A DNA stretch of 64,000 nucleotides from Burkholderia sp. Bp9143 (GCF_003853645.1 NZ_QTPO01000013.1:1-64000), one strand, 5' to 3'; counted from the first letter of the stretch, positions 9,177 to 17,570 are shown. A program made the numbers and translations. The notes: generated by a model from the letters alone, not told the origin.

Positions 9177-10811
9177 TCAGCCCAGTTCATCGCTCCAGTG
9201 TCCAGGGCCGTGGCCGCCGTGCGACGGGCCAGTGCGTGGGCGACTGGCGATCATGCAATCCGTCGTAAGCAGCAGGGATGCGACTGAGATCGCGTTCTGC
9301 AGCGCCGAGCGTGCCACCTTGACCGGATCGACGATCCCGGCCGCGATCATGTCGCCATAGGTTGCCGTCGCCGCGTCATAGCCGAATGGTCCGGTCGCGG
9401 CATCGACCGCGTGTACGACGGCCTGTGCGTCCGCGCCGGCATTCTCGGCGATCTGGCGCAGCGGGGACGCGAGCGCGTCGTGCACGATCCGCGCACCGGT
9501 GCGCTGCACATCCGTCAGGTTTGCGTCGTTGCCTTCGAGCGCGCGCCGCGCACGCAGCAGTGCAACGCCGCCGCCGGGCACGATGCCTTCCTCCATCGCG
9601 GCGCGCGTCGCATGCAATGCATCCTCGAAACGGTTCTTGCGCTCGCGCAGCGCGGTTTCCGTCGCGGCGCCGACGCGAATCACCGCGACGCCGCCAGCGA
9701 GCTTCGTCAGCCGGCGCGTCAGCGCGTCGCGCTCGTAGCCGGGCGGCGTCGTGGCAACACGCGCACGCAACGCCTGGACGCGGTCGTCGATGCGCTTGCG
9801 CTCACCGTGCCCCGCGATGACGGTCGTGGTCTCGCGCGTAATCTCCACACGGCGCGCCGCGCCGAGATCGTCCAGCGTCGTGCGCTCGAGCGTGCGTCCT
9901 GCCTGGGCTGAAATGACCGTTGCGCCGATCAGTGCGGCGAGGTCCGCGAGCTGTTCGGTGCGGGCCTCGCCGAATCCCGGCGAGCGGATCGCGCACGATT
10001 TCAGCGTGCCGCGCAGATGGTTGACGACGAGGGTCGCAAGCGCTTCGCCCTCGACTTCGTTCGCGACGACCAGAAGCGGCTTGCCGGTACTGCTGAGTGC
10101 CTCGAGCACGGGCAAGAGCTGCGTGATCGCGGTGATATTCATGTCGCACAGCAGGATCCGCGGCTCCTCGAGGACCACGCGATGATTGTCCGATTCGACG
10201 AACAGCGGCGACAGGTAGCCGCGATCGATCAGCGAGCCGTCCACCGTCTCGAGCTCGTCGTCGAGCTTCGTGCCGTCCTCGATGCTGATCGCGCCGTCCC
10301 GGCCCACGCGCTCGACGGCCTGGGCGACCAGCGATCCGATCGTGCTGTCGCCGCTAGCGGAAATCGTCGCGATCTGGCGCATTTCATCCGCGCTCGCGCA
10401 GGGTTTCGACACGCGGTGCAGTTCGGCGACCACGTCGCGGCCGGCGGCCTCGATCGCACGCTTGAGCGCCATCGGGTCGTGTCCGGCGGTGACGCACTTG
10501 ATCCCTTCGGCGACGATCGCCTGGGCGAGGGTGGTGGCGGTCGTCGTGCCGTCGCCGGCGACTTCGCTCGTGCGGGTCGCCACTTCACGCAGCAGCCGGG
10601 CACCCATTTCCTCGAACGGATCGGGCAGGTCGATGGAGCCGGCCACGACGACGCCCGAGTTCGCGACCAGCGGCGCAGTGCCGGCCTGCTCGACGATCAC
10701 GTTGCGCCCGCCGGGCCCGAGCGTGATCTTGACGGCCTCGGCCATCGCGTTGACGCCCTTGAGCAGCCGTTGGCGCGCATCCTGATGAAAGACCAGCGAT
10801 TTTGCGGGCAC
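9177..10811 (-). CDS. groL: GroEL-type chaperonin paralogue with His-rich tail
   Basis: A 544-residue HSP60. The ATP-binding motif GDGTTTAT, the apical EPRILLCDMNI region and the intermediate/equatorial ATRAAMEEGIVPGGGVALLRA segment are all present. The start is a GTG at 10811 preceded by GGAG at good spacing; it gives the family's usual length, whereas longer starts add a spurious N-terminus. The C-terminus ends HGGHGPGHWSDELG in place of the usual Gly-Gly-Met repeats. No groES lies beside it, so it must use a co-chaperonin from elsewhere or a divergent partner. An FNR-type box sits 85-98 bp upstream, suggesting induction under oxygen limitation. Multiple groEL paralogues are common in Burkholderia; this is not the housekeeping copy. 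Confidence 0.9.
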   Translation of the reverse strand: MPAKSLVFHQDARQRLLKGVNAMAEAVKITLGPGGRNVIVEQAGTAPLVANSGVVVAGSIDLPDPFEEMGARLLREVATRTSEVAGDGTTTATTLAQAIVAEGIKCVTAGHDPMALKRAIEAAGRDVVAELHRVSKPCASADEMRQIATISASGDSTIGSLVAQAVERVGRDGAISIEDGTKLDDELETVDGSLIDRGYLSPLFVESDNHRVVLEEPRILLCDMNITAITQLLPVLEALSSTGKPLLVVANEVEGEALATLVVNHLRGTLKSCAIRSPGFGEARTEQLADLAALIGATVISAQAGRTLERTTLDDLGAARRVEITRETTTVIAGHGERKRIDDRVQALRARVATTPPGYERDALTRRLTKLAGGVAVIRVGAATETALRERKNRFEDALHATRAAMEEGIVPGGGVALLRARRALEGNDANLTDVQRTGARIVHDALASPLRQIAENAGADAQAVVHAVDAATGPFGYDAATATYGDMIAAGIVDPVKVARSALQNAISVASLLLTTDCMIASRPRTGPSHGGHGPGHWSDELG

Positions 10812-10895
10812 GATACGTCTCCTGTTCCAGGATGCCGGACACGATGCGTCGCGAAACCGGCTACCGATATTCCACCTGCCGGCAGGCCGCGCGGG

Positions 10896-10909
10896 TTGAC
10901 CTGGGTCAA
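10896..10909. promoter_or_regulatory. FNR/ANR-type box, groEL paralogue promoter
   Basis: TTGACCTGGGTCAA matches the TTGAY-N4-RTCAA consensus. A centre at -41.5 would put the groEL transcription start near 10861, about 50 bases before its GTG. Confidence 0.7.
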
Positions 10910-10975
10910 CGAGCGCGAAGCGTTGCGCGCCGCCGCATGCGCGCAAGAGGGTGTCCCGTCTATCCATCCCGAGCG

Positions 10976-10989
10976 TTGATCTCCATCAA
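10976..10989. promoter_or_regulatory. Perfect FNR/ANR box, rightward stress operon promoter
   Basis: TTGATCTCCATCAA is a perfect TTGAT-N4-ATCAA site. It lies 80 bp from the groEL box and probably drives the plus-strand genes from about 11024 onward, making a divergent oxygen-controlled promoter pair. Confidence 0.75.
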
Positions 10990-11047
10990 GTGTCGCGGTT
11001 CCTGCCAATCGAGAATGAGTACGTCAGTGACGGGAAGGCGGTACGAC

Positions 11048-11179
11048 ATGAACGCATCGTCCCGCCGACTTCCGGTCAGGCAACCTCGCGAACGGTACCC
11101 GTTGTGGACCGTGATGATGTCAGGAGCGCCGGATGCAGACACAGCACGTAGCGATTCCCGTCGACTCTGTCACGCTTGA
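11048..11179 (+). CDS. Possible 43-residue leader ORF
   Basis: An ATG at 11048 lies about 24 bases after the transcription start predicted from the FNR box and is preceded by GGAAGG at workable spacing. The frame encodes 43 Arg-rich residues (MNASSRRLPVRQPRERYP...) and overlaps the start of the next gene by 47 bp in another frame. It could be a translational leader, or chance in GC-rich DNA. I recognise no family. Confidence 0.2.
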   Translation: MNASSRRLPVRQPRERYPLWTVMMSGAPDADTARSDSRRLCHA

Positions 11180-11786
11180 CGGGATTCTGGAGATTCCCGA
11201 TGACGCCGGCGCGGTTGTCGTGTTCGTGCATGGCAGCGGCAGCAGCCGCTTCAGTCCGCGCAATCGGCAAGTGGCGGCAGGCCTGCAGCGCGCAGGTTTC
11301 GCCACGCTGCTGTTCGATCTGCTGACGCTCGACGAGCAGCGGCACGACGACATCGACGCGACCTACCGCTTCAATATCGCGCTGCTGGCACGCCGGCTGG
11401 ACGCGACCCTTGCCTGGCTCGCGCAAAGGCCGGACGTCGGGGCGCTCCAGGTCGGCCTGTTCGGTGCAAGCACAGGTGCCGCCGCCGCACTCGTCTCGGC
11501 CGGGGGAACGAACATCGTGGGCGCCGTCGTATCGAGGGGCGGCCGGCCCGACCTGGCGCGGCCGATGCTTCCGTCGGTCCGCGCACCCACACTGCTGATC
11601 GTTGGCGAACGCGACACGGAAGTGATCCGGCTGAATCAAAAGGCCGCCGGGCAACTGACGTGCGAGCATCGCATCGCGATCGTGGCGGGTGCGACACACC
11701 TGTTCGAGGAGCCCGGCACGCTCGACGAAGTGACGCGCCTCGCCGTTGGCTGGTTCGAGCGCTGGCTGAGTACCCGGCCAGCTTGA
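11133..11786 (+). CDS. Alpha/beta hydrolase (dienelactone-hydrolase-like)
   Basis: A 217-residue cytoplasmic hydrolase of the alpha/beta fold. The oxyanion-hole segment VVVFVHGSGSSRFSPRN (about 29-45), nucleophile elbow GASTGA, an acidic residue in VGERD and the late His in ATHLFEEPGT together form the expected Ser-Asp-His triad. The start has AGGAG about 6 bases upstream. It is the first sizeable gene of a plus-strand run (hydrolase, phosphoribosyltransferase, erythromycin-esterase-like, Usp, flavodoxin) behind a perfect FNR box. In other genomes such hydrolases are fused to or paired with the phosphoribosyltransferase that follows, as here. The substrate is unknown. Confidence 0.85.
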   Translation: MQTQHVAIPVDSVTLDGILEIPDDAGAVVVFVHGSGSSRFSPRNRQVAAGLQRAGFATLLFDLLTLDEQRHDDIDATYRFNIALLARRLDATLAWLAQRPDVGALQVGLFGASTGAAAALVSAGGTNIVGAVVSRGGRPDLARPMLPSVRAPTLLIVGERDTEVIRLNQKAAGQLTCEHRIAIVAGATHLFEEPGTLDEVTRLAVGWFERWLSTRPA

Positions 11787-11882
11787 ACGCAGAACCGTGT
11801 CGTTGCTTGCCACTGCACAGGTCTGCACTTTGCGCTTCCCCGTATCGCGAGGATGGGGCATTTCGCTTACAGGACATCGACC

Positions 11883-12596
11883 ATGAGTGGCATCTTTCGG
11901 AATCGCACCGATGCGGGCAGGCAGCTCGCCGCGGCGCTGGCGGGCTACGGTGGACGCAGCGACGTCGTGGTGCTGGCGCTGCCGCGCGGAGGTGTGCCGG
12001 TGGGCTATGAGGTCGCGCGCGCGTTGCAATGCCCGCTGGACGTGCTTGTCGTACGCAAGCTCGGGGCGCCGCTCAATCCGGAGCTGGCGATCGGGGCAAT
12101 CGCGACGGGCGACGCACTCTATCTCAACGAGTCCGCCCTGCGTAACATTCCCGTAACCGAGCAACAGCTTCTCGACACCATCGCACGCGAACGCATCGCG
12201 CTTCAACACCGGGAGTCGGCCTACCGCGGACAGCAGCCGCCTGCTCCGGTCGAAGGAAAGATCGTCATCGTCGTGGATGACGGCATGGCGACGGGGTCAA
12301 CGATGCAAGCGGCCCTCGACGCACTGCGCAATCGGCGTCCGAAGCGGATCGTCGTCGCGGTGCCCGTGTGCCCGGCCGGGGCGGAATCCCGTTTCGAGTC
12401 GATTGCGGATGACTTCATCTGCGTGTCGCAGCCGATCTGGTTCATGAGCATCAGCCAGTTCTACGCCGACTTCCCGCAGACGAGCGACGAAGAGGTGCGA
12501 AGCTGCCTCGCCGCGGCGCAGGACTGGCAACGTGGTGCCGCGAGCGGCGACGACGACGGCACGCGTGCCGCTGCGCCGGGCGATGGCACGCCTTGA
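11883..12596 (+). CDS. Phosphoribosyltransferase-family protein
   Basis: A 237-residue type I phosphoribosyltransferase-fold protein. The PRPP-binding loop is clear in KIVIVVDDGMATGSTMQAAL (two acidic residues, then ATGST), and the N-terminal half holds VVVLALPRGGVPVGYEVARAL. This sub-family, often paired with an alpha/beta hydrolase, has no defined reaction; members stand in stress and erythromycin-esterase neighbourhoods, as here. The ATG at 11883 has AGGA about ten bases upstream and aligns with family starts (SGIFRNRTDAGRQLAAAL). A longer frame from 11853 exists but adds unrelated residues. Confidence 0.87.
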   Translation: MSGIFRNRTDAGRQLAAALAGYGGRSDVVVLALPRGGVPVGYEVARALQCPLDVLVVRKLGAPLNPELAIGAIATGDALYLNESALRNIPVTEQQLLDTIARERIALQHRESAYRGQQPPAPVEGKIVIVVDDGMATGSTMQAALDALRNRRPKRIVVAVPVCPAGAESRFESIADDFICVSQPIWFMSISQFYADFPQTSDEEVRSCLAAAQDWQRGAASGDDDGTRAAAPGDGTP

Positions 12597-12692
12597 TCGG
12601 CTTCTCTGCCGGCTTGTCGTGCGAGCCGAAGCCCGGCGCCTGTCCGCCGATCGGGCGCGCGACAACCGCATTTCGCATGGAGGAAATGCATC

Positions 12693-14009
12693 ATGCAGCC
12701 ACCGACAACCCCATTCCTTGCTGTTCGGGCGCTCGGGCAGCGTATGAGCGGTGACGCCACCGACTACGACGCCCTTCTGGAAATGGCGCGCGGCCGTGAC
12801 CTGATTCTGCTGGGCGAGGCAACGCATGGCACGGCCGAGTTCTACCGCATGCGCGGGGAAATCACCCTGCGCCTGATCTCCGAGCAAGGCTTCGACACGG
12901 TCGCCATCGAAGGAGACTGGCCCGACGCGTGGCGAATCGATCGCTACGTGCAAGGCGAGGGGACCGACGACGCCTTGTCCGCGCTGGATGATTTCGAGCG
13001 GTTCCCCGTCTGGATGTGGCGCAATCGGGAAGTATGCGACTTCATTGCCGCGCTGCGCGGAATCAACGTCACCCGGCCGCAGCAGAACCGGGTGGGCGTT
13101 TATGGCCTCGATCTCTACAGTCTCTATCGTTCCGCGGACGCGGTGATTCGCTACCTCGAAGGCGTGGACCCGGCAGAGGCCGCGCTGGCGCGTGCGCGCT
13201 ACGCGGCGCTGGACCATGTGCGGGAGCCACAGGCCTATGGATATGCCGCGGCGTTCGGTGCGAGGCCTGCCGCCCAGGCTGGCGCGGTGCGGCAGCTTCT
13301 GCAGCTGCGTGCCGACCAATTCGACTATCTGGCGCGCGACGGCACCGACGCACTCGATGCGCAGTTCTTTGCCGAGCAGAATGCGCAGGTCGTTGTCAAC
13401 GCCGAAGCGTACTATCGCGGGATGTTCGGAAGCCGGATGAACACGTGGAACCTGCGCGATGCTCACATGGCCGGCACGCTGTTCGCGCTGACCCGCTATC
13501 GCGTGCGCCGCGGCGGCAGCGGCAAGGTTGTCGTCTGGGCACACAACTCGCATCTCGGCGATGCGCGCGCAACGGAATCACGGCGTCGCGGGGAGTGGAA
13601 CCTCGGCCAGATCGTGCGCGAAAATGCGCGACATCGGGCGCTGCTGGTTGGATTCACGACGTACACCGGGCATGTTTCAGCGGCTTCACGATGGGACGGC
13701 GACGTCGAGCAGAAATGGGTGCGTCCTGCGCAACACGACAGCTGGGAACATCTTTTCCATACCACGGGTTACGACCGCTTCTTTCTGCCCATGCAGGGCG
13801 ACACCGCGCGCACGCTCGACGAACCCTTGCTGGAGCGCGCGATCGGCGTGCTGTACCTGCCGCAGTCGGAGCGGCAGAGCCACTATTTCGAAGCCGCGCT
13901 CGCGTCACAATTCGACGCGCTCTTTCACCTCGACGAAACCGGTGCGGTCGAACCGCTCGAACCGTCGGCAGGGTGGCAGAGCCGGGAGAGGCGCGCCGAG
14001 GCGCTTTAG
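12693..14009 (+). CDS. Erythromycin-esterase-family protein
   Basis: This 438-residue protein belongs to the EreA/EreB/succinoglycan-biosynthesis superfamily. Diagnostic segments are LILLGEATHGTAEFYRMR with its conserved Glu and His, VAIEGDWPDAWRIDRYVQG, and KVVVWAHNSHLGDARAT with the second conserved His. It lies in a low-oxygen stress operon and not in a resistance cassette, so macrolide hydrolysis should not be assumed; chromosomal members of this group mostly have unknown substrates. GGAGG precedes the ATG at ideal distance. The upstream phosphoribosyltransferase ends 96 bp before it, consistent with co-transcription. Confidence 0.88.
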   Translation: MQPPTTPFLAVRALGQRMSGDATDYDALLEMARGRDLILLGEATHGTAEFYRMRGEITLRLISEQGFDTVAIEGDWPDAWRIDRYVQGEGTDDALSALDDFERFPVWMWRNREVCDFIAALRGINVTRPQQNRVGVYGLDLYSLYRSADAVIRYLEGVDPAEAALARARYAALDHVREPQAYGYAAAFGARPAAQAGAVRQLLQLRADQFDYLARDGTDALDAQFFAEQNAQVVVNAEAYYRGMFGSRMNTWNLRDAHMAGTLFALTRYRVRRGGSGKVVVWAHNSHLGDARATESRRRGEWNLGQIVRENARHRALLVGFTTYTGHVSAASRWDGDVEQKWVRPAQHDSWEHLFHTTGYDRFFLPMQGDTARTLDEPLLERAIGVLYLPQSERQSHYFEAALASQFDALFHLDETGAVEPLEPSAGWQSRERRAEAL

Positions 14010-14229
14010 CGGAGATGTGCACCCGTATCACGTTGAACGAGGGCGCCGCGTTTCCGTATCGGAACCCCACCGCTGATCGAATCGGATGGCGTGGCCCGGG
14101 ATGGCTCGTCCTGCGTCGCACGCGCCCGGATTCTTGACCGAAATCAACGCTCAAGCCCCATCGAAGCCGATGATGGTAACGAAGCCGGGCATCGCCCAGG
14201 CGTACGGCCCATTGTCCCGCGAGGTTCAC

Positions 14230-14706
14230 ATGTACACGAAGATCATTGTTGCCCTGGACGGCAGCGAGCCGTCGAAGCGCGTGTTCGAGGAAGGATTGAA
14301 GCTGGCGAAGTTTTGCGGTGCTCGCTTGTTCGCGGTGTATGTCGTCGACAAATCGGTGCTGTTCACCTACGCGGGCCGCATCGATCCCAACGAGCTGATC
14401 GACGAGCTGCGGCGTGACGGCACGGCGGTGCTGCGTGACGCCGAGCACGCCATCGCACGCGCGGCGGTAAACGGTGAGACGGAACTGATCGAAAGCGCGG
14501 GCATCGGCGAGGATGTCGCGCAATGCCTGCAGCGCTATGTCGACGAGCATGCGATCGACCTGGCCGTGATCGGCACCCACGGGCGCCGTGGTATCCGACG
14601 CATGGTCATCGGCAGCGTCGCGGAGCGCTTCGTGCGTGCATCGCATTGCCCGGTTCTGATGGTGCGCGGCGACGACGCGTCAGGCGCGACCGCGAAAACC
14701 GCGTAG
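14230..14706 (+). CDS. Universal stress protein, single UspA domain
   Basis: A 158-residue Usp. It opens with KIIVALDGSEPSKRVFEEGL and ends with the nucleotide-binding signature GTHGRRGIRRMVIGS (G-x2-G-x9-G-S), which indicates an ATP-binding (UspFG-type) member. The start at 14230 follows GAGG and matches family N-termini. Upstream in-frame codons back to 14086 do not resemble the family and are rejected. Several Usp genes are typical of the Burkholderia low-oxygen locus, where they aid survival without oxygen. A second, tandem-domain Usp is encoded at 27751-28701. Confidence 0.92.
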   Translation: MYTKIIVALDGSEPSKRVFEEGLKLAKFCGARLFAVYVVDKSVLFTYAGRIDPNELIDELRRDGTAVLRDAEHAIARAAVNGETELIESAGIGEDVAQCLQRYVDEHAIDLAVIGTHGRRGIRRMVIGSVAERFVRASHCPVLMVRGDDASGATAKTA

Positions 14707-14820
14707 GAGACGTCGCGAGCCCCGCCCCAGGAAACCGAACGCTCCACGCGCCGGCGCTGCGTACGGACCGACTCGGGCGATGCAGGCACGGCCACGGCCC
14801 GCTTGCGGAAAGGAGGGAGT

Positions 14821-15321
14821 ATGAATTCCGGAAAGGTACTTGTCGTGTTCTATTCACGCACAGGCACGACCCGCCGGGCCGCGTCCGCACTGGCGGCGAT
14901 GCTCGACGCCGACGTCGAGGAAATCATCGTGACGCAGGGTCGCTCGGGCCCGTTCGGATATCTGCGCTCGCTGGTCGAGGCGATCAACCGGAAACCGGCG
15001 GACATCGTCGCGCCGAAGCGGGATCCGGCAGCATACGATCTCGTGGTGATCGGCTCCCCGGTCTGGGCGGGCTGCGTATCGTCGCCGGTGCGGGCCTATC
15101 TCGAAGCGAATCAGCGGCGCTTGCCGCAGGTTGCATTCTTCTGCAGTCTCGCCCAACGCGGCGCGGAATCGGCATTGGCTCAAATGCGGATGCTCGCGCG
15201 CAAGTCGCCGCTGGCCGAATGCCATGTCACGTCGCGCGAAACGTTGCACGGCGAGGCCAGTCCGATTCTGGCGGCATTTGCCGAGCGGGCCGCGCGCAAG
15301 CTGACGGAGTCGGTCGCGTGA
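14821..15321 (+). CDS. Flavodoxin-family protein
   Basis: A 166-residue flavodoxin-like FMN protein. The phosphate-binding loop is YSRTGTTRRA at residues 11-20, and the second flavin loop is VIGSPVWAGCVSSPVRAYL. It most resembles the short WrpA/flavodoxin_1 type that acts as electron carrier or quinone reductase in the cytoplasm. A strong AGGAGG stands five bases before the ATG at 14821, which decides the start over a GTG-type start 18 bases earlier. It is the last intact gene in the run controlled by the box at 10976 and is followed by gene remnants. Confidence 0.88.
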   Translation: MNSGKVLVVFYSRTGTTRRAASALAAMLDADVEEIIVTQGRSGPFGYLRSLVEAINRKPADIVAPKRDPAAYDLVVIGSPVWAGCVSSPVRAYLEANQRRLPQVAFFCSLAQRGAESALAQMRMLARKSPLAECHVTSRETLHGEASPILAAFAERAARKLTESVA

Positions 15322-15375
15322 CCGCCACGCGTTGACCGCCACACGCAGATACACGCATCAGCGCCACCCGGACGG

Positions 15376-15645
15376 TTGAGCGACGGTTATCGCGTGCACG
15401 GCAGAATCGTCTTCTGGGAGCGCGTGGATGTGCCGAGCGTGCCGGTGGACGCGTTGTTCCGGTGTGCGGAGCAGTGGTGCGCGTTCGAGGTCGATCATGG
15501 GCGGGCAGTCCGACAGGTCGTTCAGCTCGGACAGCGCAACGCGGAGGCGGCTCAAGTGCTTGCTGGCCTGCGGAACGGCAAAACCGTTCTCTTATACCCG
15601 CCGACCGCGCTTGCGGAGAACACGCCGGTTCGGTTGCCCAGCAGG
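15376..15645 (+). pseudogene. C-terminal remnant of an RND/HlyD-type membrane fusion protein
   Basis: The frame reads LSDGYRVHGRIVFWERVDVP, then PVDALFRCAEQWCAFEVDHG and VVQLGQRNAEAAQVLAGLRN, ending near ENTPVRLPSRN. This is the typical C-terminal barrel of periplasmic adaptor subunits, where GDGYRVxxRIVxW is followed by VPxxALFR, a W-x-VFVV strand and QLGxRNxxxxEVLxGL. The roughly 250 residues that should come before it (lipoyl, coiled-coil) are absent, no start codon or ribosome site is convincing, and the neighbouring pump gene is missing. I read it as what remains after a deletion. Confidence 0.65.
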
Positions 15646-15787
15646 AACAGGCCTCCGTGCGACACGGCCTTTGCCTTGGCACCCGCGGTGCGCACCGGAT
15701 ACGCAGGTTCGCGAGATATGATTCCACTCATAGTGCGCGGGATAACACAGGGCTAGACTGCCGCTGCATTCGAAACCGGAGACATTC

Positions 15788-16321
15788 ATGGCACGTACAG
15801 CTGCGCTTTTGCTCGCCGCTTCCCTTGCTGCCGGCAGCCTCGCTTCATTCGCCGCTGCCGACACGACCGCGCGCGAGAAGGCGGTCGAGCAACGGGGCGC
15901 CGACGTCATGCCGTTTTCGCTGGCGGCCACCACCCATATCTTCACCAAGACCGCGGATGGCGGCGTCCAACAGGTCGTGACGAAGCGAGACGATCCCCAC
16001 CAGGCCGGGTTGATCCGCCAGCACCTGGCGATGGTCGCGCGGCAGTTCGCCGCTGGCGACTTCGCGGGACCGGAGCAGATCCACGGCAAGGCCATGCCGG
16101 GCCTTGCGGCGCTTCGCGCGGCGAAGCCGGGCGAGCTGACAATCACCTATCGCGACCTGAACAACGGCGGCGAAATCGCCTATCGGACCGATCAGCCGCG
16201 GCTGGTCACCGCGCTGCACCAGTGGTTTGACGCACAGCTGTCCGACCATGGCCACGACGCGATGGCGGGGCATGGCGCGAACGCGAGGCCTCACCATCCG
16301 GCCGGCACCACACCCGAATAG
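15788..16321 (+). CDS. Exported protein of unknown function
   Basis: A 177-residue protein with a classical signal peptide (MARTAALLLAASLAAGSLAS, cleavage probably after SFAAA near residue 24). The mature part contains MPFSLAATTHIFTKTADGGVQQV, and the C-terminus is His-rich (HGHDAMAGHGANARPHHP), which may bind metal. Homologues are common in betaproteobacteria and are sometimes labelled aspartate carbamoyltransferase, but the sequence lacks that enzyme's carbamoyl-phosphate motif, so I do not use the name. GGAGA precedes the ATG. Its position between two gene remnants in the oxygen-stress island suggests a periplasmic redox or metal role, which is inference. Confidence 0.75.
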   Translation: MARTAALLLAASLAAGSLASFAAADTTAREKAVEQRGADVMPFSLAATTHIFTKTADGGVQQVVTKRDDPHQAGLIRQHLAMVARQFAAGDFAGPEQIHGKAMPGLAALRAAKPGELTITYRDLNNGGEIAYRTDQPRLVTALHQWFDAQLSDHGHDAMAGHGANARPHHPAGTTPE

Positions 16322-16334
16322 CGGGGGCCGCGGC

Positions 16335-16460
16335 CACGAAGCCCGCGGCGAGTCCATCACGCTGCAGACCGCCGGGCCCGGCGATTTTGTGGCGGAAGCG
16401 AGTCTCTTTAGCACGCGATACCACTGCGACGGCGTTTGCCCGGTCGCCAGTCAATTGCTG
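16335..16460 (+). pseudogene. Fragment of a Crp/Fnr-type cyclic-nucleotide-binding domain
   Basis: A short stretch reads ARGESITLQTAGPGDFVAEA then SLFSTRYHCDGVCPVAS. This resembles the phosphate-binding-cassette region of Crp/Fnr-family sensor domains (GxxVxLQxAGPGDxVAEASLF). Neither the preceding beta-roll nor the DNA-binding domain follows; the frame runs on with unrelated residues to 16523. It is a fragment, not a working regulator. Confidence 0.55.
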
Positions 16461-16554
16461 GGGGACGAGTTCATCGCGCGCGACGGGAGCCTCGTCGTCC
16501 TGACCGGAAATCCGCCGACGTGACAGGATCGATGGTCGTGGCGATCGTCAACCG

Positions 16555-16604
16555 TTGACCTGTGTCAACGGGGTTTCCCGGTATTCGAGATTGACTGACA
16601 TCAA
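16555..16604. promoter_or_regulatory. Two tandem FNR/ANR boxes before the sulfurtransferase
   Basis: TTGACCTGTGTCAA (16555-16568) and TTGACTGACATCAA (16591-16604) are separated by 36 bp centre to centre. Taking the second as a -41.5 site puts the transcription start near 16639, 71 bases before the sulfurtransferase ATG. The upstream copy may act as a second activator or a repressing site. Confidence 0.7.
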
Positions 16605-16709
16605 CGTCGATGCGCTGAACGCGTCCATGTTCTTTCCGCAAGCGACTGTCGCGCGTCGCGAAGACAGCTACGCAGACGCGTGTTTCGTCATCAGCCAGTG
16701 AGGCTTGCC

Positions 16710-17570
16710 ATGCATGAAAGAGTCCTCATTTCCGCCGCCGACCTGGCGGAACTCATGAAAACGACGCCGGTGGTGCTCATCGATACGAGAGACGCCGCCA
16801 ATTACGCGGAAGCCCACTTGCCCGGTGCAGTCAACATCCACGAGATATTCACGTATCTGGCGATGTCGACGCCGCAAGGTGTGGCGGCGTTGCGCGAGAC
16901 CTTCACCGACGCCTTCGGCAAGGCCGGCTTGTCCGGGAGCGAAACCGCGGTTGTTTATGAGCAGTCCATGACAACCGGCTTTGGACAGTCCTGCCGGGGT
17001 TATGTGTTGCTTCGCTATCTCGGCTATCCGAGAGACAAGATCAAGGTACTCCACGGCGGGTTCAGGGCCTGGCGCGCGGCGGCGCTGCCGAGCACGACTG
17101 ACGTACCGGCACCGAAGCCCGTCCGGTTTCCCGTCGCTACCGAAGGTGGCAGCATTCTGGTGGACCTGAACGAGATGAAGGCAGCGGTCGCCGACCCGCA
17201 CGTGGTGAAACTCGATGTGCGGGACGTCGACGAGTGGATTGGCGAAAGCTCATCGCCGTACGGCAAGGACTTTTGCCCGCGAAAAGGTCGCATTCCAGGC
17301 TCGGTGTGGCTCGAGTGGTACCGCATGCTGAAGCCGACACCCACCGGGCAGATGTTCAAGTCTCCAGCAGAGATTCTTGCGGAATGCGCGACAGTCGGGA
17401 TTCGCCGGGATACGCCGGTCGTCGTTTTCTGCTTCAAGGGCGCGCGGGCGTCCACAACGTTCGTTGCGCTCGAGGAAGCCGGCATCAGGAACGTGCGGCT
17501 ATACCTCGGTTCCTGGAACGAGTGGTCGCGTGACCTCTCGCTTCCCATCGAAGAGGGGGTGCCGTACTGA
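16710..17570 (+). CDS. Two-rhodanese-domain sulfurtransferase
   Basis: A 286-residue enzyme of the thiosulfate/3-mercaptopyruvate sulfurtransferase type. The inactive N-terminal rhodanese domain (about 1-130) opens with VVLIDTRDAANYAEAHLPGA. The catalytic C-terminal domain (about 150-275) has VVKLDVRDVDEWIGE and the active-site loop CFKGAR with Cys241. A six-residue loop starting with Cys fits sulfur transfer rather than Cdc25-type phosphatase activity. The ATG at 16710 follows GTGAGG; the residues upstream from 16680 are not family-like. Two FNR-type boxes precede it and the proton-pump ATPase follows 99 bp downstream, so both may be induced at low oxygen. Confidence 0.88.
   Translation: MHERVLISAADLAELMKTTPVVLIDTRDAANYAEAHLPGAVNIHEIFTYLAMSTPQGVAALRETFTDAFGKAGLSGSETAVVYEQSMTTGFGQSCRGYVLLRYLGYPRDKIKVLHGGFRAWRAAALPSTTDVPAPKPVRFPVATEGGSILVDLNEMKAAVADPHVVKLDVRDVDEWIGESSSPYGKDFCPRKGRIPGSVWLEWYRMLKPTPTGQMFKSPAEILAECATVGIRRDTPVVVFCFKGARASTTFVALEEAGIRNVRLYLGSWNEWSRDLSLPIEEGVPY

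Noticed and set aside
9177..10967. 596-codon form of the GroEL paralogue
   Set aside because: The extra 52 residues cross the FNR-type box and are unlike any chaperonin; the GTG at 10811 has a good ribosome site.
12693..14009. Macrolide resistance gene
   Set aside because: The erythromycin-esterase fold is present, but the context is a stress operon with no integron or cassette features, so resistance cannot be claimed.
15788..16321. Label aspartate carbamoyltransferase for the exported protein
   Set aside because: The protein has a signal peptide and lacks the carbamoyl-phosphate-binding motif; the label is a known mis-annotation of this family.
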